Assembly: GCA_029778965.1 (NCBI GenBank)
Contig: JAKPBL010000445.1
Location: 1 to 6,841, forward strand
Direction of reading: 5' to 3'
DNA length: 6,841 bases
Source of the DNA: Bacteroidota bacterium
Lineage (GTDB): Bacteria; Bacteroidota; Bacteroidia; Chitinophagales; Chitinophagaceae
In this document: positions 1 to 4,922 of the stretch, one piece after another
How positions within the stretch are numbered: position 1 is the first letter of the stretch
How the letters are laid out: each line of letters begins with the position of its first letter
The notes under the pieces: model-generated
What the model saw: only the letters and a program-made list of their open reading frames with translations
Databases searched by the model: none
What the model was told of the DNA's origin: nothing
Translations under genes and position numbers: made by a program

Positions 1-118
1 CGGAAGCCATAAAATGTGCTTCTACCTGCCCGTTTCCCGTATATTTTATGCCTATCGGCTTTTTCGATGTGGTTCTGACGATCGTTTCCAGCTCGTGGTA
101 TGGTATTTCAATTCTCAT
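1..118 (-). CDS. Unidentified protein, N-terminal fragment (runs off the left edge)
   Basis: Reading leftward from an ATG at 118-116, the frame stays open for 39 codons to the window edge. It begins M-R-I-E-I-P-Y-H-E-L-E-T and contains K-K-P-I-G-I-K-Y and F-M-A-S. The composition is that of an ordinary soluble protein, with alternating charged and hydrophobic residues and no signal peptide. I do not recognise the family. It diverges from the repeat protein at 239, and the AT-rich 120-bp gap between them is a plausible shared promoter region. No Shine-Dalgarno sequence precedes the start, as is common in Bacteroidota. The fragment is short, so being a real gene rests on the open frame, the plausible protein and its position next to a divergent gene. 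Confidence 0.55.
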   Translation of the reverse strand, partial: MRIEIPYHELETIVRTTSKKPIGIKYTGNGQVEAHFMAS

Positions 119-238
119 GGCCTAAAAATAGTAAAAATCATACCGGCCTTTTTTTGAGCGGGCTGTAACATTGTTGAGGTGATGGTCGTCACAGGTGTCA
201 AAGACTTTCTTCCTTTCACAAAACCTTCAAAAAAGAAT

Positions 239-1279
239 ATGAAAGCATTGTACAGCCTGGCCGCCGGCCTGGTGCTAGCAGGCAGCGTGTATGCGCAGGA
301 ACCGGCGCCTTACCTCGTAAAGGAATTCAGCGCATCGGCAGTCAGCGCCGCCAAAATGGAAACATCGGGTGGAAATATAACGGTAGAGGGCGATGCGCCC
401 CGTACCCGCCTCGAAGTGTATGTGCTGCCTTCGAGCGGCCGCGACAAGAAAATTTCAGCAGAGGAACTGAAGAGCAGGCTGGAGCGCGATTTTGACCTCA
501 GCATCGATATCGCCGGCGGCAAACTGACGGCCATTGCCCGCCCCAAAAGAAACAGGATCAACTGGCGCGAGTCGGTGTCCGTGTCATTCCGCCTGTACGC
601 GTCGAAGAACCTGTCGACCGAGCTGGCCACCAGCGGCGGTAATATCAGCCTGTCCAATCTTACAGGCAGCAGGCAGGAATTCAGCACCAGCGGCGGTAAC
701 CTCGCGGTTAACAAGCTGTCGGGCAATATTCACGGCACCACGTCGGGGGGCAATATCAGTATGAGCGAGTGCAGCGACCAGATCGAATTATCGACCAGCG
801 GCGGCAATATCAGTGCCGATAACAGCAAGGGCGCCATCCGGCTGAGCACTTCGGGCGGCAACCTGGTGCTTTCGGCGCTCGAAGGCAAGATCAATGCCAC
901 TACCAGCGGCGGAAATGTAGAAGGAAAAGCGGTGAGCGGCGAGCTGATCACTTCCACTTCGGGCGGTAATGTACGGTTGCAAGACATCAAAGCCAGTCTT
1001 CGCGCCAGTACCAGCGGCGGTGATATGGCAGTGGCGATCACCAGCCTCGGCAGCTATGTGAAGCTCGACAATTCCGGGGGAAATGTGAGCCTTTCCCTGC
1101 CTCCGGGCAAGGGTATGAACCTCGACCTGCGGGCCGATAAGATCAGAACAGAAAGCGGGGTGCTCAATAACTTTTCCGGCGCGGCCGAAGAGCATAAGAT
1201 CAAAGGAACTGTAAACGGCGGCGGCGTACCCGTGGACGTGCATGCCAGCAGTGGCCGCATTACCCTGGCGCTTCAGTAG
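239..1279 (+). CDS. Secreted DUF4097/adhesin-like beta-helix protein with T-S-G-G-N repeats
   Basis: This is a 346-residue exported protein. The frame is open from 179, but I choose the ATG at 239 because it starts a clean Sec signal peptide (M-K-A-L-Y, a hydrophobic core, then V-Y-A before Gln20), while the upstream start would add 20 hydrophilic residues. Residues 20-130 are non-repetitive apart from one early T-S-G-G-N at 42-46. From residue 131 the protein consists of repeats beginning T-S-G-G-N-I/L/V, most exactly 18 residues apart, ending near residue 282 with N-S-G-G-N. A closing segment has N-G-G-G and S-S-G-R-I-T-L. Short beta strands with regularly spaced Gly/Asn turns are typical of the DUF4097/DUF2807 'putative adhesin' group, thought to form a parallel beta-helix. 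There are no catalytic motifs, and the role (surface structure, adhesion or envelope-stress related) is unknown. It is a separate transcription unit, closed by the terminator at 1301-1351. Confidence 0.75.
   Translation: MKALYSLAAGLVLAGSVYAQEPAPYLVKEFSASAVSAAKMETSGGNITVEGDAPRTRLEVYVLPSSGRDKKISAEELKSRLERDFDLSIDIAGGKLTAIARPKRNRINWRESVSVSFRLYASKNLSTELATSGGNISLSNLTGSRQEFSTSGGNLAVNKLSGNIHGTTSGGNISMSECSDQIELSTSGGNISADNSKGAIRLSTSGGNLVLSALEGKINATTSGGNVEGKAVSGELITSTSGGNVRLQDIKASLRASTSGGDMAVAITSLGSYVKLDNSGGNVSLSLPPGKGMNLDLRADKIRTESGVLNNFSGAAEEHKIKGTVNGGGVPVDVHASSGRITLALQ
629..1084 (+). repeat. Tandem 54-bp (18-codon) repeats inside the adhesin-like gene
   Basis: Units begin with the Thr codon of T-S-G-G-N at 629, 686, 740, 794, 848, 902, 956 and 1010, with a variant N-S-G-G-N at 1070. 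Spacing is 57, then 54 six times, then 60 bp. Only the first five or six codons are well conserved; the rest of each unit has diverged strongly in DNA and protein. This is therefore an old coding repeat held by structure rather than a recent slippage-prone tandem array. The long reading frames on the opposite strand here are a by-product of this repetitive composition. Confidence 0.9.
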
Positions 1280-1300
1280 TTGCCGTTTTATCCGTATTTC

Positions 1301-1351
1301 ACCGGCTGGCAGGAAAATAACAACAAATTTTCCCGCCAGCCGGTTTTCTTT
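1301..1351 (+). terminator. Rho-independent terminator after the adhesin-like gene
   Basis: The left arm 1301-1317 pairs with the right arm 1328-1344. The outer ten base pairs are perfect and GC-rich (ACCGGCTGGC with GCCAGCCGGT). After one A/C mismatch (1311/1334) six more pairs continue inward to a 10-nt loop. A T-rich run (TTTTCTTT) ends the structure at 1351. The hairpin starts 21 bp after the stop codon at 1279. On the minus strand it is not followed by a U-tract, so it should act on plus-strand transcription only. It separates the adhesin-like gene from the DUF1080 operon. Confidence 0.85.
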
Positions 1352-1400
1352 GGTAAAAACCACCGCGCATTAGAAAATATGCCCTAAATTAATCCCCTAT

Positions 1401-2009
1401 ATGAAAAAAATAACAACTCTGCTGGCAGCAACGCTGTTTGCTGCAGCTGCGATTGCACAGAAGCCGGTATCGCTTTTCAACGGCAAAGACCTGACCGGCT
1501 GGAATATTCACGGCACTGAAAAATGGTATGTTGAAAAAGGCGAGCTGGTTTGCGAAAGCGGACCCGACAAAGAATATGGTTACCTAAGTACCGATAAAGA
1601 GTATAAGAATTTCATCCTGACCGTGCAGTTTAAGCTGGAAGCCAACGGGAACAGCGGCATTTTTATCCGTTCGGGTATTGAAGGCACCAAGATCAGCGGC
1701 TGGCAGGTGGAAGTAGCCCCGCCCGATATGCATACCGGCGGCATTTATGAGTCGTATGGCCGCGGGTGGCTGATCCAGCCAAAGCCGGAAGACGAAAAAA
1801 TGCTGAAAGCATCTGACTGGAACACCATGAAAATAAAGGTTGACGGCGATGAAGTGACCTCCTGGCTCAACGGAAAAGAAATGGTACACCTGAAAGATGA
1901 GAAGATCGGCCAGGGCAACGGGTTTATCGCCCTGCAGATCCACGACGGCGGCGGTATCAAAGTTCGCTGGAAAAATATCAAGATACAGGAACTGCCCAAT
2001 CGCAAATAA
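1401..2009 (+). CDS. Secreted DUF1080 (3-keto-disaccharide hydrolase family) protein
   Basis: This 202-residue protein has a Sec signal peptide (M-K-K, an Ala/Leu-rich core, A-I-A before Gln20), so it should be periplasmic or secreted. Residues 22-197 form one DUF1080 domain, a concanavalin-like beta-sandwich. Visible family hallmarks are L-F-N-G-K-D-L-T-G-W (25-34), W-Y-V-E-K-G-E-L-V (42-50), N-S-G-I-F-I-R (84-90), W-N-T-M-K (140-144), W-L-N-G-K (155-159) and G-F-I-A-L-Q-I-H (174-181). Pfam names the family 3-keto-disaccharide hydrolase, so glycosidic cleavage of a C3-oxidised sugar is the family-level expectation; substrate and catalytic residues cannot be fixed here. It is first in a tight operon with the oxidoreductase that could make such a substrate. 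A TTTG at 1349-1352 overlaps the terminator tail, but no convincing Bacteroidota -7 element follows. It is a compact relative of the lipoprotein at 3401, not a recent duplicate. Confidence 0.88.
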   Translation: MKKITTLLAATLFAAAAIAQKPVSLFNGKDLTGWNIHGTEKWYVEKGELVCESGPDKEYGYLSTDKEYKNFILTVQFKLEANGNSGIFIRSGIEGTKISGWQVEVAPPDMHTGGIYESYGRGWLIQPKPEDEKMLKASDWNTMKIKVDGDEVTSWLNGKEMVHLKDEKIGQGNGFIALQIHDGGGIKVRWKNIKIQELPNRK

Positions 2010-2033
2010 TCAAAAACATACCAAGTAATAGTT

Positions 2034-3395
2034 ATGGCTGATCAGCAATCATCCAGGCGGCGGTTCTTACGGAACCTGGCCGCTACCTCGGCGGCAACGG
2101 CTGTCGGAAGCAATTTGTTTGCCGAAGAAAAACGCGTACAACGCGAATGGTTATACCGGCAGCCTTTCGCCGCCAACGACCAGATCAATATCGCACTTAT
2201 CGGCGCCGGCGGCATGGGTACGCAAGATACCATCACCGCCCTCGGTGTGCCGGGCGCCAAGCTCGTGGCTGTTTGCGACTTGTACGACGGCCGCCTGAAA
2301 GACGCCAAAAACCGCTGGGGGAACGATATTTTCACCACGCGCAGCTACAAGGAAATACTGGCCCGTAAAGACGTTGATGCGGTGATCGTCGCTACACCCG
2401 ACCACTGGCACCAGCAGATATCCATCGATGCCATGAAGGCCGGCAAACACGTTTATTGCGAGAAGCCGATGGTGCACGATATCACCGAAGGGCCGGCCGT
2501 GATCAAGGCGCAGAAAGAAACCGGCGTGGTGTTCCAGGTCGGCAGCCAGGGTGTTTCTTCATTGGGAAATGAAAAGGCAAAAGAGCTGCTGAGAGACGGC
2601 GCCATCGGCACGCTCAACTATGCAGAAGGCTTCTGGGCGCGGCATTCGCCCACCGGCGCCTGGCAGTACCCCATCCCGGCCGATGCTTCAACCACCACCG
2701 TTGATTGGGACACTTTTGTGAGCAATACCAATAAACGTCCCTTTGACGCCACCCGTTTTTTCCGCTGGCGCAATTACCGCGACTATGGCACCGGTATGTC
2801 GGGCGACCTGTTCGTTCATCTTTTCAGCTCCCTGCATTTTATCACCAATTCATACGGCCCTGAAAAAATATATGCCGCCGGCGGGCTCCGTTACTGGAAA
2901 GACGGCCGCGAAGTGCCCGATGTGCTGATCGGTACCTTTGATTACCCACAGCAGGGAACCACCCATCCGCCGTTCAACCTGTCGCTGCGTTGTAATTTCG
3001 TGGATGGCACCAGCGGTACGACTTATTTGCGCCTGGTGGGCAGCGACGGGGCGATGGATATCGGCTGGGACAGCGTAACCCTTCGCCGTAACAAGACCAT
3101 CGCGTCAGACGATCCTTTTTATATAGAGCAGTTGAAAAAAGCCGGTAAGCCCGTCAGTGACCGCAAAAAAATACTGGGACCGGAAGAAATAACTTTCGAA
3201 GCGGAAAAAGGATATCTCGGCGGACCGCACGATCACTTCGTGAACTTTTTTACCGCCATCCGCAACAAAGGAACGGTAGCTGAAGACGCCGTTTTCGGTT
3301 ACCGCGCGGCTGCGCCCGCTTTGCTGTGCAACGACAGTTACAACCAGGACAAAGCGATCCGCTGGAATCCCGATAAAATGGAGCTGAAAAAATAA
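2034..3395 (+). CDS. Tat-exported Gfo/Idh/MocA family oxidoreductase
   Basis: This 453-residue NAD(P)-dependent sugar oxidoreductase candidate starts with a twin-arginine signal: S-R-R-R-F-L-R at 7-13, then an Ala-rich stretch and probable cleavage after A30. The Rossmann domain begins near residue 51 with I-A-L-I-G-A-G-G-M-G (53-62). The family hallmark C-E-K-P-M places the usual catalytic lysine at K144. The C-terminal alpha/beta domain has G-D-L-F-V-H, giving D258 and H262 as the likely catalytic Asp/His pair. The end (H-D-H-F-V-N-F-F and A-V-F-G-Y-R-A-A-A-P-A) is typical of secreted Bacteroidota and Planctomycetes members. GH109 glycosidases share this fold, but the intact E-K-P motif argues for a dehydrogenase-type member. 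Tat export implies folding and cofactor loading in the cytoplasm, as in Zymomonas glucose-fructose oxidoreductase. It lies 24 bp after one DUF1080 gene and 5 bp before another, suggesting that it supplies or consumes keto-sugars for them. Exact substrate and oxidised carbon are unknown. Confidence 0.9.
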   Translation: MADQQSSRRRFLRNLAATSAATAVGSNLFAEEKRVQREWLYRQPFAANDQINIALIGAGGMGTQDTITALGVPGAKLVAVCDLYDGRLKDAKNRWGNDIFTTRSYKEILARKDVDAVIVATPDHWHQQISIDAMKAGKHVYCEKPMVHDITEGPAVIKAQKETGVVFQVGSQGVSSLGNEKAKELLRDGAIGTLNYAEGFWARHSPTGAWQYPIPADASTTTVDWDTFVSNTNKRPFDATRFFRWRNYRDYGTGMSGDLFVHLFSSLHFITNSYGPEKIYAAGGLRYWKDGREVPDVLIGTFDYPQQGTTHPPFNLSLRCNFVDGTSGTTYLRLVGSDGAMDIGWDSVTLRRNKTIASDDPFYIEQLKKAGKPVSDRKKILGPEEITFEAEKGYLGGPHDHFVNFFTAIRNKGTVAEDAVFGYRAAAPALLCNDSYNQDKAIRWNPDKMELKK

Positions 3396-3400
3396 ATAAG

Positions 3401-4165
3401 ATGACAACATTCAAATTCTATAAAACTGCTGCTGCATTGGTGGCCGGCAGTTTTTTATTTGCCTGTAATGATGCCGGGCAGCCGAAGGTGGCCGACGACA
3501 ATGTATTGGCGCCGGTTCCCGATTCAACAACCGTTGCTGCAAGTGCGCCCGCCGATACTTTGTTCGACGGGAAAACACTGGCGGGCTGGCATGGCTACAA
3601 CAAGACAGGCGCCGTGAAAAACTGGACGGTAGAAGACGGTGTGCTGGTATGCCATGGCGCCGCGCACGGCGATACCGGGGGCGACCTGGTAACCGATAAA
3701 GACTATGGCAATTTTGAGCTGAGCTGGGATTGGAAGATCGGTAAAGGCGGTAACAGCGGTATGATGTACCATGTGGTGGAAGACAAGAAATACGAGGGAC
3801 CGTATATGACCGGTCCGGAGTACCAGATGATCGACGATATCGATTTCCCTGAGAAGATCGAAGACTGGCAGAAGACCGGCGCCGACTATGCCATGAATCT
3901 TGCTGATACCAGCAAGAAAAAGCTGAATCCGGTGGGAGAGTGGAACAGCAGTAAGATCGTTTTCAACAATGGTCATGTGGAGCATTGGTTGAACGGCGAA
4001 AAGATCGTAGAGTTCCAGGCCTGGACTCCCGATTGGGAAAAGAAAAAGAAAGAAGGCAAATGGAAAGGATATCCTGATTATGGCAGCGCCAAAACCGGCA
4101 AGATCGCCTTGCAGGACCATGGCGCCAAAGCCTATTTCAGGAATATCGTGCTGAAGCCGCTCTGA
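3401..4165 (+). CDS. DUF1080 (3-keto-disaccharide hydrolase family) lipoprotein
   Basis: This 254-residue protein begins with a lipoprotein signal: hydrophobic residues 10-20 and a lipobox L-F-A-C with the lipidated cysteine at C22. A flexible Ala/Pro/Asp linker follows to about residue 52. The DUF1080 domain spans roughly 53-254, with L-F-D-G-K-T-L-A-G-W (54-63), W-T-V-E-D-G-V-L-V (75-83), N-F-E-L-S-W-D-W (104-111), G-G-N-S-G-M-M-Y (116-123), G-P-E-Y-Q (138-142), W-N-S-S-K (181-185), W-L-N-G-E-K (196-201) and I-A-L-Q-D-H-G (235-241). It is longer than the DUF1080 protein at 1401, mainly through the linker, the acidic/Lys-rich section 143-178 and the Trp/Lys-rich loop 207-227. Membrane anchoring versus a free partner suggests division of labour between two locations or two linkages. 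Whether it faces the periplasm or the outside cannot be decided, because the post-cysteine residues N-D-A are not a clear surface-export signal. Its stop codon overlaps the next start. Confidence 0.9.
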   Translation: MTTFKFYKTAAALVAGSFLFACNDAGQPKVADDNVLAPVPDSTTVAASAPADTLFDGKTLAGWHGYNKTGAVKNWTVEDGVLVCHGAAHGDTGGDLVTDKDYGNFELSWDWKIGKGGNSGMMYHVVEDKKYEGPYMTGPEYQMIDDIDFPEKIEDWQKTGADYAMNLADTSKKKLNPVGEWNSSKIVFNNGHVEHWLNGEKIVEFQAWTPDWEKKKKEGKWKGYPDYGSAKTGKIALQDHGAKAYFRNIVLKPL

Positions 4166-4863
4166 TGATCCGCCGGGTTTTGATAACCGGCGCCAGCGGT
4201 GCCTTGGGCGCGGTTACCACCCGTTATTTTCTCGATAAGGGGTATGCGGTGACGGCCGTACTATCGTCGATGCACAAACGAAGTTTGCTGCCTGAACACC
4301 CATTGCTTGAAGTAGCGGCCGTTGATCTGACCGATGAGGCTGCTACGTTTCAATTGTTCCGGCAGCAAATCAACCTTCACCCGGAACTGGAAGGGGTGCT
4401 TCTGCTCGCCGGCGGTTTTGCCATGGGCAGAGTGGGAGCGGCCGACGATGCAGCCCTGCAGCAGCAGTACCGGCTGAATTTCCTGGCGGCGTATCATATG
4501 GCACGGCCCGCGTTCTCTTATTTTGAAAAAACCGGCAAGGGCAGGTTGGTGTTTATCGGCGCCCGGCCGGCCCTCGTAGCTTCAGCCGGTGCGGCCATGT
4601 CGGCCTATGCATTGTCGAAGTCCCTGCTGTTCCGCCTCGCCGAACAGATGAATGCAGCCACTAGAAAACAAGACCTCACCGCTACGGTGATCGTTCCCGC
4701 CGTTATCGATACGCCCGCTAACCGCCAATCCATGCCCGGCGCGGATTTCTCCGACTGGACGCCGCCGGGGCATATAGCAGCAATAATGGAGCGGCTGTTC
4801 AGTGCGCCCGCTTCGGTGCCGCGCGAGCCGGTGTTGACGCTATATGAACTGCCTGACCCTTAA
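4165..4863 (+). CDS. Cytoplasmic SDR-family NAD(P)-dependent oxidoreductase, atypical active site
   Basis: This 232-residue classical-length short-chain dehydrogenase/reductase has no signal peptide. The cofactor motif T-G-A-S-G-A-L-G lies at 8-15, the family's N-A-G motif is replaced by L-A-G-G at 81-84, the structural Asn is at N105 (L-N-F-L-A-A-Y), and the catalytic pair Y148/K152 is in Y-A-L-S-K. The usual catalytic serine, expected about 13 residues before the tyrosine, is missing: that stretch reads I-G-A-R-P-A-L (131-137). Dihydropteridine reductase also has Ala-rich sequence in place of that serine, so this may be a quinonoid-substrate or otherwise unusual SDR rather than an ordinary alcohol dehydrogenase. 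Its ATG (4165-4167) overlaps the TGA of the DUF1080 lipoprotein (TGATG), which implies translational coupling and membership of the same operon. Reduction of a keto-sugar taken up by the cell is possible but is inference only. Confidence 0.85.
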   Translation: MIRRVLITGASGALGAVTTRYFLDKGYAVTAVLSSMHKRSLLPEHPLLEVAAVDLTDEAATFQLFRQQINLHPELEGVLLLAGGFAMGRVGAADDAALQQQYRLNFLAAYHMARPAFSYFEKTGKGRLVFIGARPALVASAGAAMSAYALSKSLLFRLAEQMNAATRKQDLTATVIVPAVIDTPANRQSMPGADFSDWTPPGHIAAIMERLFSAPASVPREPVLTLYELPDP

Positions 4864-4866
4864 CAC

Positions 4867-4887
4867 CGGCTGATGCCGTATTTTTAG
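4867..4887 (+). terminator. Weak hairpin with T-run after the SDR gene (possible attenuating terminator)
   Basis: Four perfect GC pairs (CGGC 4867-4870 with GCCG 4875-4878) enclose the loop TGAT and are followed by TATTTTTAG. The stem is short, so termination would be partial at best. It is the only candidate stop between the DUF1080 operon and the fucosidase gene, and read-through into the fucosidase is quite possible. Confidence 0.3.
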
Positions 4888-4896
4888 TGTATTGAA

Positions 4897-4915
4897 ATTA
4901 ATTCTGAAAATTAAT
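4897..4915. repeat. AT-rich inverted repeat upstream of the fucosidase start
   Basis: ATTAATT (4897-4903) and AATTAAT (4909-4915) form a perfect 7-bp inverted repeat around the spacer CTGAA, ending 7 bp before the ATG at 4923. It could be a regulator binding site, or an mRNA hairpin near the ribosome entry site. AT-rich leaders give such palindromes by chance, so function is uncertain. Confidence 0.35.
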
Positions 4916-4922
4916 AAAGATC

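Noticed and set aside
153..173. Possible Bacteroidota promoter for the repeat gene: TTTG at 153-156 and TAACATTG at 166-173.
   Set aside because: The -7-like element has one mismatch, and the spacing of 9 nt is far below the usual 17-23 nt. The region probably holds a promoter, but this pair is not convincing.
179..238. Upstream start at 179 for the repeat protein.
   Set aside because: It would place 20 mainly polar or charged residues before a textbook signal peptide that starts at the ATG at 239.
788..1363. Long minus-strand open frames across the repeat gene (also 730-1041 and 310-726).
   Set aside because: They mirror the repetitive Ser/Gly codons of the plus-strand gene and have low-complexity or implausible composition. 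The plus strand carries a signal peptide and a regular repeat.
2034..3395. Assignment of the Gfo/Idh/MocA protein as a GH109 glycosidase.
   Set aside because: The C-E-K-P-M motif and C-terminal sequence fit the dehydrogenase-type secreted members; as I recall, characterised GH109 enzymes lack E-K-P at this place.
3524..4120. Minus-strand open frame of about 198 codons opposite the DUF1080 lipoprotein gene.
   Set aside because: It lies wholly inside a gene with clear family motifs and shows no recognisable domain.
4899..4906. TAATTCTG as a -7 promoter element for the fucosidase gene.
   Set aside because: It has one mismatch to TAnnTTTG but no TTTG at the right distance upstream, and it would leave a leader of only about 10 nt.
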